Assembly: GCA_014529385.2 (NCBI GenBank)
Contig: CM043954.1
Location: 97,490,247 to 97,554,246, forward strand
Reading direction: 5' to 3'
DNA from: Adiantum capillus-veneris
Taxonomy: Eukaryota; Streptophyta; Polypodiopsida; Polypodiales; Pteridaceae
DNA: 64,000 nt
In this document: positions 10,246 through 21,468 of the stretch, piece by piece
Layout of the letters: every line of letters begins with the position of its first letter
Position numbering within the stretch: position 1 is the stretch's first letter
Position numbers and translations under genes: made by a program
Notes under the pieces: generated by a model
What the model was told of the DNA's origin: nothing
Seen by the model: only the letters and a program-made list of their open reading frames with translations
Databases searched by the model: none

Positions 10246-10307
10246 CCGGCGTCGCTATGAGCGTCGCAAATTTACTTGTAAATTTGCGACGCTCATAGCG
10301 ACGCCGG
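10246..10307. repeat. Hairpin 2, perfect 30-bp arms
   Basis: 10,246-10,275 and 10,278-10,307 are exact reverse complements with a 2-base centre. Each arm contains the GCGTCGCTAT subterminal motif, so the hairpin is made of the element's own protein-binding repeats turned head to head. Confidence 0.92.
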
Positions 10308-10354
10308 GGAAAAAAAATTGAGCGTCGCTGTGTGAGCGTCGCTAATATGAATAG

Positions 10355-10366
10355 CCTCTTGTAGTG
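10355..10366 (-). repeat. CACTA terminal inverted repeat, right
   Basis: CCTCTTGTAGTG, followed by the target duplication AGA. Confidence 0.95.
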
Positions 10367-10369
10367 AGA

Positions 10370-12091
10370 GTTATCTTTGAATTAAATACTTCAAGAAACT
10401 TAGTCATATAATCATGTGAGAAACACCTCAAGTTTTTGGGTAAGGTTTGCACTAACACTTAGCAAGCCAACAAGCACCTCATGCTTGGGTAGATCCCACC
10501 TCAAGGTCAGTCCTAGCTTGCCTAAGGTCAAAGGACTTTTGAACACTAACTTTTGGAAGTCTTTAATGAAGCTAACCATACGGTCTCTAAGCTCCATTAG
10601 GTAGCATTGCTCTTTAACATACCATCTATCTTCCCTTTTAACCTTGGCCCCGTGTTGAGACAAATCCATAAGCATATGTCTATATTCTAACCCTTGTTCC
10701 CGTTTGTTCTTCCACATTAAATGATCATTTTAATATGAGAAAATCATCTGTGTTGGTTAGATTCTAGATTTTATGACATATTTCTAGGTTGGAATTTCAT
10801 TCAAATGGGGGTGTTAGCCATCCAAGCCTACACTAGCTTACATGCAAGCCCATCACTAAACATATACATATATGCAGACACAAAAATATACGCACATATT
10901 TTGTACATACTCACTCCATCATCCACTCCATTGAATTCATACACGATGCTACATGAGCCAAGACAACACTGAATAATATTTGTCTCAATATGTGGTTCTT
11001 TATACAATCTCAATGAGATCATCAATGACTCAATTGCTGCCTATTAAAGGACTGCAAAGAAACAATAAGAGCAAAGAGGGACAAGGAGATAGGTAAATCT
11101 TGCTAGTCAAGAACCCTCTCAAGTTCATATCTTGCTGCACTTTTCCTTTGCAGGCATTGTTCTCCTCTTCCACCCCTATAAATTATTTTTTCCATTCCTT
11201 TCAAAATCAGCCTCTCTTAGACACACATGCACACAATGACTATTGTAGCCCTCTGCAAGTATATCTTGTTCATGTTCCACTGTTTTCACTCCTCATTACA
11301 CCCCAATGAGAGAGAGAGAGTCTGCATATTGTGGGGGTGGAAGAGCAATGATGACACCCCAACAACAGTAACAACTGCAATAAGCCTAAGTATGCCACCA
11401 CCTGGCCAATAGACACTTACTAACTCCTCGTGGTAATTGGCCACAATGGTTAAGCTTCGTGACAGTGGCCATGTGCTACAACATGTAGAACCTCACAAAA
11501 TGAGTTTCTGCATGGCACTTGTAAATTTGAAGATTTTTAAAGTAAGTGAAAATTTAATGGTATACTTAAAAACTTAGAGGTGAAATAACTCTGAACCTAT
11601 GTTTTTTGAGCAACCTTATTCTCCTCATCTTCCTGCTCGTCAATGATATTAATCCCTCAACTGCCATCAATCGTCGTCTTGTAGCCACTGCCTCATGGCC
11701 CGATTATCGACCCTCAAATTACAACTTCTATCCTCTCTTAACAAACCGGCCCTTAACTGTACTACGTCATCGTCCTCCTTATAGCTTACTAGCGTTGTGT
11801 TTGGACCTCAAAATATGTCACGAGCGAAGCAGTGGCCTGCTCCAAGGCCGATGGCGTAGCCCTTGGAAATCAATGCATGTACCAATTGGCCCTCTACCTC
11901 AGCTAACATGTTGAGGAGCAGAAAACGTGCTTTATGGGCATTGTGAAAATACTTGAGAATCTCGTATTGTAACTTTCCCTTATCATCCCACACCCTGGGT
12001 ACGTCATGAAACCACGTTGGAGGTAGCCTAGGAATGTCCTCAATTGTAGGCACCTTTGCATCTTGCTTGTCCCTCAAAAATGGTAATAGCG

Positions 12092-12133
<42 letters not shown>

Positions 12134-12165
12134 CCAATACATGTTGCATGTACATACATATAAGT
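10370..12165. mobile_element. Copy A of the duplicated locus, right part
   Basis: This continues the sequence interrupted by the CACTA element and matches copy B at 43,567-45,475 with a few percent difference by eye. Two minus-strand open frames are kept in both copies. One is 10,412-10,717 ('DRMVSFIKDFQKLVFKSPL'), in which copy B has a 6-bp in-frame length change. The other is about 11,808-12,182 ('VWDDKGKLQYEILKYFHNAHK'). I recognise neither. A (GA)n tract at 12,094-12,131 is about a third the length of its copy B partner. Confidence 0.65.
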
Positions 12166-13064
12166 AACATGAGCAAGAACAAATTAAATAACCTGCTCTA
12201 CAGGCCAAGTTCAGCCAAGTGAATAAGTGTTGGATTTGGAAGTACCAACAGGATGAAGAAGAAGTGCATCAAACCTATAATTAAAACACACCAAACATTA
12301 AGATTTATTCAATCCACTTGAATTGTCTTAGCATTAGGTCTCCCAAATTTTGGAAAATTAAACCGCCTTTCAAAATGTCTTAAGTGCATAAGTGAAGGGT
12401 GAGTTTAGGAAACGAAAAGATCCACATAAAAGTGGAAAGTTAAAAACTTGTTGGGTCCATAGAAATAGAGACGGTGGAGTGCACCTTGATACATTTATGT
12501 TTTTCTTTGCTTATTTTCTCTTGGGGGTTTTCTTTTCTTTGGAGTGTCCATAAAGAAAGCCATTATCTTAATCCATTTACTACCAAACAATTAAAAGGGA
12601 ATTTTCAAGTGATGGGACACATACAGAGTACAAAAGGCTAACCTTCTCACATATTACCAAAAACTTATGACTATTTTCTTCTTCTATTTTCACAAGGCAA
12701 GGGGGATTTTAGTTCTAGCATCAAATTTTAAAAATTGCATTTTGTTGATGGTTGTATTCTCTAATTTGTGAGATTGATACTTCTAACATTTGATGGATAT
12801 CTCAACTTCTATCATGAGTTTCAAGTAATGTCCCGCTTAGATTGCGATCGAGGGTATTCACTATTAGAAAACCTTTTATATGACTTGCATTCAACTAGCA
12901 TTTGTATAGGCTACTACAATCACAAGAAATCATACAATTGAAGTTAACCTTTTGTTTCAAAATATATTTTTAGCTTTCAAACCAAGGGCTGTAATTTCTT
13001 ACTAAAAGCAATGGAGTTTAATGAGATTTTAGGGATTCATTGTGAGAGGTCAAAAACTATGGAC

Positions 13065-13066
<2 letters not shown>

Positions 13067-13107
<41 letters not shown>
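13067..13107. repeat. (GA)n microsatellite
   Basis: About 40 bp of uninterrupted GA. Confidence 0.95.
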
Positions 13108-13109
<2 letters not shown>

Positions 13110-13496
13110 AACATGGATTCTCTATGCATGGTATATTTCCATACACATAGCCACAATAATAGCCACCCTAATGGTTCCCAAAAGAAAGGCGCATGCAAGC
13201 TCCTCAAATAGGAGCCTTTTGTCAATAGGGTATTTTTCTTGCATCGATACCTATGTAAATCCTAGGATTTTCATAAATTTTATTTTTTATCATATACCTT
13301 TTGTTGGTTGTGAAAATAGGCGTTTACATCATTTTTTCATGGCCAAGCCCATGTGTGGAGATCCAAGAGGCCCTAAATATTTAGAGAGAGCTTGATTGGT
13401 AGACAATAATCACAAGTACATGCTCTCAAGCTAATAGAGAGCCAATATTAATCATCAATTACATGATTTCTTGTAAATATGCAAAGGTTCAACAAA

Positions 13497-13605
13497 AAAC
13501 CCATTGTTGTGTAGTAGGTAGGTAGGTAGTTATCGTTCAAGTAGGTAGGTAGGTTTTAAAAAAACCCTATTGTTGTGTAGCAAGTAGGTAGGTAGTTATC
13601 GTTCA
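13497..13605. repeat. Partial tandem repeat with (GTAG)n blocks
   Basis: A unit with 'ccattgttgtgtag', several 'gtag' blocks and 'gttatcgttca' occurs about twice, with the second copy starting near 13,565. Confidence 0.8.
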
Positions 13606-14822
13606 GCTCCAACGATTGTCAAATTTTGACTTGATCATAACTTGTCCTTGTCAAGTGAAAGAAAAGACAAAAGAAGGAAGTAGACCCTACCTTTCTACAA
13701 GGGTGCAAAGATATATATTTTGTGTTTAGTTTGTAATTACAGTTTAGGAAGATTTTGTGGGGAAAAGGCCTCGTCCAGTTACATTGAAGGAGACAAATAA
13801 AAGGAACTTATAGTTGCATGAATGTCAACATCAACAAATAATAAAACGAGACAAATTCTCCCTCATTGATTTTAACAAAGTTTTGATATTTTAAATCTAG
13901 CTCTAGGCCCATGCCACCTAGTATGACAAAGAGGTCAAAGTGAAACCTCATAATCCTCGCAATCATCAACACCATCATCAAGTTCTTCCAAAGAGAAAAT
14001 GGCATTGGATTCTCTATTCTCCTTTTTGTTTCTTGCTCTGAATGGTATAGTGCAATCCTCTAATATCTCTACATTGAATCAGAAGCAAGACTTTAGGTTG
14101 ATGTAGACATGGGATGAAAATATAATGTGTAGTCATAGATGCAAGAGAGACTATTGTAACTTTAAAATATACAAATATGCCATGGATGTCTAAAGTAGTT
14201 ATAGTTAATACATACCTTCTAATGGTTTCCTAGTAACATCAAGTGGTCATTCCTCACTCAATGACGCAATGAGGAATCCACCATGTAGATTCTACACTTG
14301 TGCCTCCAAGATACATCTACATAACATTAGCACTCAAAGATTTAGGTTTGGAATGATTGCAAGTCCACCTTGAGAATTGATGGTCCAACAGAACCTCATC
14401 TCCTTGATGAATGTATAAAAGTCTTCCATAATGTCGTAATACATGTTGATTCTATGCTCGTCAATATGTCATATGGAAAAATGATACCCTTTGCCCACTT
14501 GGATTTGAACTGAAAATATTTGACATGAAATATTCATTAATTAAGCTAAATATTTAGGACATTGGGTCTCACTTTTGGCTTTAATAACTAACAAGTGGTT
14601 AGTATTATGTTGTGTATATATCATCCTTCATGCTCTCACTAGTTGGCAATGATTTCTTAGCCTTGGCAATAATCCTTAAATCTATTCCATAATGATGATA
14701 TTGGGGAACCTATAAGATTTCAATGGATAGGTGGTGCCATCCTGGCCCTTCATGATGTGCTCCTCCATGCCTCTCATTCCATCCCTCATGATGCCTTCTC
14801 CCCAGTCCCCAAGTTCACCCAC

Positions 14823-16610
14823 TTTGCAATCAGAATATGATGCACTTATAGAAAATGACACATGGACTTTATGTGATTTTCCTCCTGGCAAAAAGGCTAT
14901 TGGTACAAAGTGGGTTTACAAATTGAAACGCAATCTAGATGGTGAGGTTGATCGCTATAAGGCTCGACTTGTTCCAAAAGGCTATGCAGAGCAAAACGAC
15001 ATAGATTATGAAGAAACTTTTTCTCCCACTTGTGGTATGACTACTGTTCGTTTTCTATGTGCATTGGAAACTCATTTTGGTTGGATCTACATCAATCGGA
15101 CATTGTTATCACTTTCTTGAATGGTGACATATTTGAGGAAGTTTATGTAACCCGACCTCTCAGTTTTGTCAAGAAAGGAAAAGAAAACAAAGTGTGCAGA
15201 TGTAACAAGGCTTTGTATGGGTTGAAGCAATCTCCTGGTGCTTGGTATGAGAAAGCTGACAGTCATTTGGTCAAACGAGGCTTTCGTAAGAGTCCAACAG
15301 AAAGCACATTGTATGTAAAGCGTGAGGGTGATGTACTTCTCATTGTGGTTCTTTATGTAGATGATTTGCTAATCACTAAACCAAATGAAACATATTTCTG
15401 AATTTAAGGCTGATTTGAATGCTACTTGCAAGATGAAAGATTTGGGGCAATTTCATCATTACTTGGGTATACAATTTAAGCAGTGTCATGGTGGTATTTC
15501 TTTGTGTTAGAAAATTTACATAGAGACATTTCTATGTAAGTTTGGACTTGAAGATTGCAAACGTATTGCCACTCCCATGGAAACAGTTTTGAAGTTGAGT
15601 CTACATGATGCTGGCAGTCCTGTTGATGTCACTCTTCACCAAACTGTTATTGGCTGCCTCATTTATGTATGCAACACGAGGCCAGATATTCAATTTGCAA
15701 TCTCACAGGTCAGCAGATTTATGCATACCCCAGGGTCTAAGCATTGGTAGGCTGTCAAGAGGATTTTCCACTATCTTAGTGGCACTTTACATCTTGGCTT
15801 GTTTTATCCCAAAGGGGGGAATCATTGTCGTGTGACTTACATTCTTTTTCGGACTCAGATTGGGCTACTTGTTTTGACACGCTAGTGTCCACAACTGGTT
15901 TTTGTTTCATGCTTGGCAGTTCATGTATATCATGGTTGAGCAGGAAGAAACCTATTATGTCCACTTTGAGTTGTGAGGCTGAGTACAAGGTAGTCCTCAC
16001 AACTAGGGTTGAGTGTGTATGGATCAGACGCCTTATGGCTGATTTGGGTGTTGGACAGGACACTGCCAGCTGTATCTACACTGGCACTCAGAGCGTATTG
16101 TCACTTGCGAGGAACCCAGTTTTTCTTGCTAGCACAAAGCATGTTGAGGTGCATTACCACTATGTCAGGGAGAGCCTCTCAGTAGGAGAGATCAGCTTGG
16201 CTTATGTGCCAACACATGACAACCTTGCAGATCTTTTCACAAAGGCATTGTCTTATGAGAAGTTTGAAGATTTCCACAAAGCTTTGGGCTTGCTCCCCTT
16301 TGTGGACTGATCGTGTCCTCAAGGCATGCAAATTCCCTTTACTCATGTGCCAGCTCTGGTTCACCGCATCACTCCAAGAGGGATTTTTTACCATATACAT
16401 GTGGTAGCCATGTATGTGAACACACTAAGACCACTTTGGCATTTTTTCCCTCTTTAGCAGGTTTTTCCCCCATGCATTGTATATACCCCATTCATTCTAG
16501 GGCTATCTATCTTTCCATTGCACACTAAGTAATACACTCTCAGTTGTGTGCCTTGAGCTTCCTTCATCTTCTCCAAGCTGTGTGTGTTTTCTGCAATCCT
16601 AATTCCAACA
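14823..16610 (+). mobile_element. Ty1/copia fossil C1: RT, RNase H and 3' LTR
   Basis: A 5'-truncated copia remnant. Reverse transcriptase segments: 'TWTLCDFPPGKKAIGTKWVYK', 'YKARLVPKGYAEQ', 'CRCNKALYGLKQSPGAWYEK' and the catalytic 'LYVDDLLIT'. RNase H segments: 'TGFCFMLGSSCISW', 'CEAEYK' and the end 'NLADLFTKALSYEKF'. A 225-bp 3' LTR follows. It matches copia C2 and C3 but is the more distant of the three. Broken in several places. Confidence 0.92.
16386..16610 (+). repeat. Copia 3' LTR (C1)
   Basis: 225 bp, matching the LTRs at 31,318-31,544 and 48,497-48,724, ending CCAACA. Confidence 0.9.
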
Positions 16611-17446
16611 ATAAGAGACTACTTCTTATATCTCACATTATAGAGATGTTATCTTCAAGTTGGAGGGTCTAGATTCCTTTCACCATGTGTGAGTGTTCAT
16701 TTGCAGGTTAAATCCTGAGCTTAAGAAGCACACTAAAACCTAGGATCCCAAATCTCTCAAGAAAGCTATAGTGCAGGTTCATATCCATGATGATCTAGAT
16801 AAAAAAACATTGCAAAGCACACACATGCATGATACTTAAAATGCACATCGGTCTCATTGTCATAATGAGAGGAAAATTGGGGTAGCATAATTTGATGCAT
16901 CCAAAAAGCCCAAGGGCCCTCAAGGCCATGTGACAAGTGAGGATTTTGAAAAGGCAATGAGGGATAATTATGTTTTGATTTCTTGAGAGTGGACATGGAA
17001 AAAAAGATTGTCCTAAGGCAAAATCTACTTCCTAGAGCAAGGAAAAAGCTGTACAAATGATGCAACTACTTCCCCTTAAATCCTCATCTTGTTATCCTAA
17101 GGTAGAAGTAGCACATATCAAAGTGTTGTGCACATGAGTGTTTTATTATGGCCTCTATGTGGCAACCAGCCTCTAGACCACATGCGCTTGTGAGAATGCA
17201 TGGCTCTATGAAAGATCACAACATGAGAATCCTAGTAGATGATAGTGCCTCTCATAATTTCATTGAGGACAAGTTGATGAAAGGTCTCAATCTGCCACAA
17301 ACCCCTAGTTCCCAGCACTACAAAGGTAGCTATGATAAATGTCCTTGATATTGAAGTGTGGGATACACAAGTAAAAGGGATATCACTTGATTTTTAGGGT
17401 ATCAAAAAACCTTGGATTTTAAATTCATAATATGGATAGAGAAAAA
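16611..17446 (+). mobile_element. Gypsy gag/protease scrap, copy 1
   Basis: A gag-like stretch is followed by a protease-like stretch 'RILVDDSASHNFIEDKLMK', resembling the retroviral-type 'LVDSGASHNFI' site. It is almost identical to 31,545-32,358. It ends abruptly at about 17,446, where it meets the LTR2 piece. Eroded. Confidence 0.75.
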
Positions 17447-18654
17447 CCTTGATTCTCTATTACTCTCATAAATTAGACCACCAAAAATATTCATCTTTTT
17501 ATGGTAGAGAGAGATTTATTTTGACCCCTTTATATTTTTTCCACCTATATTATTTATATTGAACATGTACATATTTTTTTTAGACCCCTCATGAATATTT
17601 GATTTTCTTAGTTGTACTATTCACTTATATCATGATCTCAACAATATCTTCAATTATAGACCTACCAAATAAGGTCAAGGATATGTGGCATGCATGCATG
17701 CACTATGGAGGGCTCACTCTTGGAGGTATTCAAAAGAATCGTCCTAAGAAGGCCCCCACAAGTACTTTGTGCAGTGGAAAATAACAGTCGGTTTTGCTGA
17801 ATTTTTAAAGATCGCTTTCTCTCCTAATTTGAAAAGGTCACACAAACAAACGTTGTAGCTTGTGGGCAGAACTTTTTCCTCATATTTTTTCATATTTTTT
17901 TGAGCTACGAGCTATGAGCTATGATTTTATTGGTGGACCCCAGTTTGCCCATGCCATGCAGCCACACTCCCTCTTCCTCTTTATCATTCTCCTCTTTCAC
18001 ACACACACTTCTCTACTCATCATCCCCACCTCTCTCACCACTCCTCTCTGCACCCTACTCACCTCCTTCTCAACCTTGAAGAATAAGAGAAACTATGGTG
18101 AACTCATGTCTCCTACACACACTTCCATTCCAAAATTGACCACCTAGTCTCATTTTTCCTCTTCCATATTACCCATATCTATCAATAAAAACCACAAAAT
18201 TCAGCCTCTTCTTATAAAAGACAGCATCATGGTGATTGATTACTCATGTTCACTGACCTTGGCTCCCAAGGAAGGTCAAGAGGGGAGAAAAAATGTACCA
18301 TCAAAGCTAGTGGACTATCAACAAGCATCAAAATTGACCCTACTCAAGACACTTCGAGCATCAACATTGTAAGAAATCCATATTTTCTTACCTATTAAGA
18401 GTTTTTTCTTCTTTATTTGTATCCTACATGGATACTCCCATTGTAAATATCCAATTCCATTTGTAAATCAATAAAAATACTAACTCTACTAATTTACCTA
18501 GTATGAAAAGTCCTATCACCTCCACTTCTCTCCTCTCTCTCTTCTTCATCTATCCCCACCAACTTCTTGATAATTCCAAGCAAAAGAAATTAGATAAGTG
18601 CTGAAAATCTAACCGAACCATGGTTAGAGGAGTAACCCTAGACCTCAAAATTTC

Positions 18655-18663
18655 TATAAAAGG
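18655..18663 (+). promoter_or_regulatory. TATA box in the LTR2 fragment
   Basis: TATAAAAGG, conserved in all three LTR2 copies (also 53,189-53,197 and, inverted, 56,504-56,512). This is the likely retroelement promoter. Confidence 0.7.
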
Positions 18664-19314
18664 AGGGTATAGCTAGCACAAAACGGGGGAGCCATAAGCA
18701 AGAGCACTATGCTATAGCTTGAGAAGCCAACCTCAACCTCTCTAGAAGGAGCTCTTGAGTGGAAGCTCATTGTCTTATGCATATGCATGTGTTGTATTAG
18801 GGGTGATTAGCAAGGGAACTCTATGCCATTGTAAGAGAGAGTGATCATTCAATTGAGAGTAGGAAATCTATCATTTCTCCTACTAGTGTAAGCCCAACAT
18901 TTGCTAAATCAAGTATGGTGGATTTGGACTAAGCTTGGATAGTTTTTCTCTCTTCCAACGTGAAGTAATGGACAACAATGATGTGTAAGTGTCTTGGTGT
19001 TTTTTTAAGTTCTTGATAGCTTGTCTCTGGGTGTTGTTATCAATTTAGCCATAAATCCCACATACTGTAAGAGGGCGACAGGGTGGAGAGGACTCCCCTG
19101 GCCTTAAGATAGTGATTGGGGTGGCTTTTCTTGTGATGTGTTGTGGTGTAATTTACTCGAGCTATGTTGAACAAATACTAATCTCACTTTGATTGGTCAT
19201 GACAGATTTGTAAGAAGGTATTAATGCAACAAGCACCCCCTTCTCCTTCTCTCTCTTTCTTACATATATAATTGTGTTTGCTTGATCACTGCCGATACAT
19301 TTCAAAGCAGCCCG

Positions 19315-19315
<1 letters not shown>

Positions 19316-19397
<82 letters not shown>
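19316..19397. repeat. (CT)n microsatellite in LTR2
   Basis: About 80 bp of CT. The sister copies have about 76 bp (53,857-53,932) and about 30 bp (inverted, 55,888-55,918). Confidence 0.95.
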
Positions 19398-19400
<3 letters not shown>

Positions 19401-19572
19401 CTAGTTCGCATCCAAAACTAGGTGTTTTCCCAAATTTGTGTAGGGTTAGGTTGCAGGTTTGTGTGTGTGTTTGTTGTTTTCTTTCAACCCCAACCCAATT
19501 GAGCACCACGGGAGCGTAGAAGAGTGCTAAGAGGCCACTCTTCTTGTTGGCCGCCGCGGACCACCTCACTGT

Positions 19573-21107
19573 TGATAGCGGGAAAAAGAGCAGTGCAATC
19601 GGGTGGCCTCTGTACTCGTGCACACTCCACAAACCACGCCTCATGCAAACAAGCAAAGAACAAAACAGAGGGGGCACCACCCTAAATTAAGAGGTTTAGG
19701 GACCTCACACATAGTGCACATAGGCAAGTGAGACTTCTGGCATTATGATGGCATCAAAACATATGGCAAAACACATAGAAACAAAGCTTAGGGACCTTAT
19801 GTAGCATATATATACACAAGACATCAGCTTAACAATACAACGGCATCTGATCATACATAACAAGGATATAGAGAAGCAAGCCAAGGATAGCATAATCCCT
19901 TGTCAAAAAAACAATCAACCCAGCAAGTAGGTATGATCCTACTAGCAACACATCACTACCTTAGAGAATGATGGCGAGGATGGTGGTCATGGAGCATGAG
20001 AGAAGACTCCTTATTTAGGTTTTAGGGCTAGTAATGTAGCATACTAGAGGGAGAGACACAGAGAGAGAGAGAGAGTAGAGCTTCATCCATAGCCCCTCGT
20101 TGTGAGCAATGTCGTCATAGCTTCTTTGCTTGGTGAAGTGGGTGAAGTGTTGGTTTTGAGTGAGAGGAGGCCTCCTTATATAGGTTTCTCAGAGGGTTTA
20201 GGATTAGGGATAAACATGCTTAAATCCGCTGATTGGGGTTACTTTTTGCTTAGGGTGGTCAACAGATTGAGGTCACCTGATATGTCACCATCAAGATATT
20301 CTCTAGAGTGATGTGAGAGGGAAGGGTAAATGCTGATTTTTCTGATTGTGACACATGGGGATAAGGCCTTGACCAGCATTTAAGAGCAGGTAAGGTGGAT
20401 GTTGAAACTGGAGGTTCTGCACATGTCAGGGGGGGACCTGCGGGGGGGAGGTGGCAGCTGGGTCCTCATGAATATCAAATTCTCAAAAAATCCTCAACCA
20501 TGGCTTCTTTTGACATGTGTTCTTTGAAAAAATCAGCATGTCTCTTTTCAACTCAAAAGTCTTTATCCCTGTTGACTCACCTTTACCATAAGATTTTCCC
20601 TTTTTCTCCTCCTGTAACTGCATTGTTGATGCCCAATCACTGCTTCTAGTAACAGTGAACTGTTACCTACCAAATACTTATGGTGCAATAAAAAATATTT
20701 ACCATGGGTAAAAAAAGTTATTGTAGGTAAAAAGTGATTTGTATTTACCATGTAGGTGAAAAATATTTATTGTAGGTAAAAAATATTTACTGTGGTAAAA
20801 AATATTTACTGTCGGTAAAAAAGTGAAAACGGAGTATGCTGTGCTGTGAGTCCACACGAACATCCTCGTGTAAATTTCACTAGAAATTCAAACCTAGAAT
20901 GGGCTATTCTGTAAGATATAGGTTGTAGGCATGCATGAGAGCTCGTTCCCACGTATCTTCTGTCCATGGCACTTTTTACTCTTTGGTGCTTGTGAAGTAG
21001 ATTTTTCTTGTCTTTCGAGATCCCTTGGACTAGAGTATCCTCATCTCCCCAACAACTGACTGTGCCTTTATTGCATCTTCAGAAGGGGTCCTAAAAACCA
21101 TGCATCA
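19573..21107 (-). repeat. Gypsy1 3' LTR
   Basis: TG/CA-bounded and matching 28,030-29,561. The minus-strand TATA-like box lies at 20,174-20,182 (TATATAAGG); its partner is at 28,629-28,637. Confidence 0.95.
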
Positions 21108-21130
21108 TATAGCCCTCCCCCTTAAGCTAG
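21108..21130 (-). promoter_or_regulatory. Gypsy1 polypurine tract
   Basis: On the minus strand, TTAAGGGGGAGGGCTATA abuts the TG of the 3' LTR. This is the expected place and composition for plus-strand priming. Confidence 0.85.
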
Positions 21131-21468
21131 AGGTATTGGATGCCTCTAGCTGTAGGTTGTGCTACAATAGGGTTCTCTTTAATACTTACCCACCTGGTAC
21201 CAATTGAATTTGCCATGTTACTGCTTTCTTGGCTGATGCACCCTGTTTAGTCCTTTCTGATGAATAATTGTATCCATCCATGACTAACAACTGGTCTCCT
21301 AGACCCTTGAAAACCATACCCCATCCATTGTCAATATCCGCTTTCACTGGTAGCATTCTCTTTTTTTCTTGTCTTTTTTTCCTTTTTTTTTTGTTTTTCC
21401 TTTTCTTTTTTTTGTCTTCTCTTTTTTTTTTTTTTTTTTTTGAAACGACTATGTACATGATTGTTACC
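21131..21468. other. Gypsy1 spacer between pol and polypurine tract
   Basis: About 340 bp with no gene. A T-rich block at about 21,360-21,441 (plus view; A-rich on the element's strand) follows the end of pol. Confidence 0.6.

Larger units (their letters stand above)
2947..10366 (-). mobile_element. CACTA (En/Spm) DNA transposon, 7.4 kb
   Basis: The ends are CACTACAAGAGG and its exact reverse complement. They are flanked by a 3-bp target duplication AGA (2,944-2,946 and 10,367-10,369), as known for CACTA elements. The related locus at 43,564 holds the same flanks joined through a single AGA, which proves the borders. Subterminal GCGTCGCTAT-type repeats crowd both ends. Inside, on the minus strand, are a decayed main transposase (8,249 to about 5,162) and an apparently intact second gene (4,889-3,574). 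A captured host gene fragment lies at 8,935-9,284, with satellites and two hairpins near the 5' end. The element is probably non-autonomous now, because its main transposase is broken, but its ends look competent. Confidence 0.95.
12166..14822. other. Gene-free stretch
   Basis: AT-rich sequence in which I recognise no coding region or element. It holds a (GA)n tract at 13,067-13,107 and the short tandem repeat at 13,497-13,605. Confidence 0.6.
17452..19568 (+). mobile_element. LTR2 fragment (5'-truncated LTR of the gypsy2 family)
   Basis: This matches 52,001-54,109 closely and, inverted, the gypsy2 LTR at 55,624-58,232. It keeps the 3' four-fifths of that LTR, including a TATA-type promoter and a long (CT)n tract. 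Its right end CCTCA joins the gypsy1 target site. Confidence 0.9.

Noticed and set aside
16766-17065. 99-codon minus-strand frame, repeated at 31,700-31,999
   Set aside because: Both copies lie antisense over a gypsy gag scrap that reads better on the plus strand. Their similarity reflects the recent duplication.
19162-19680. 172-codon minus-strand open frame across (CT)n
   Set aside because: Its middle is an Arg-Glu repeat from the microsatellite. It spans the LTR2/gypsy1 junction, so it is not one unit.
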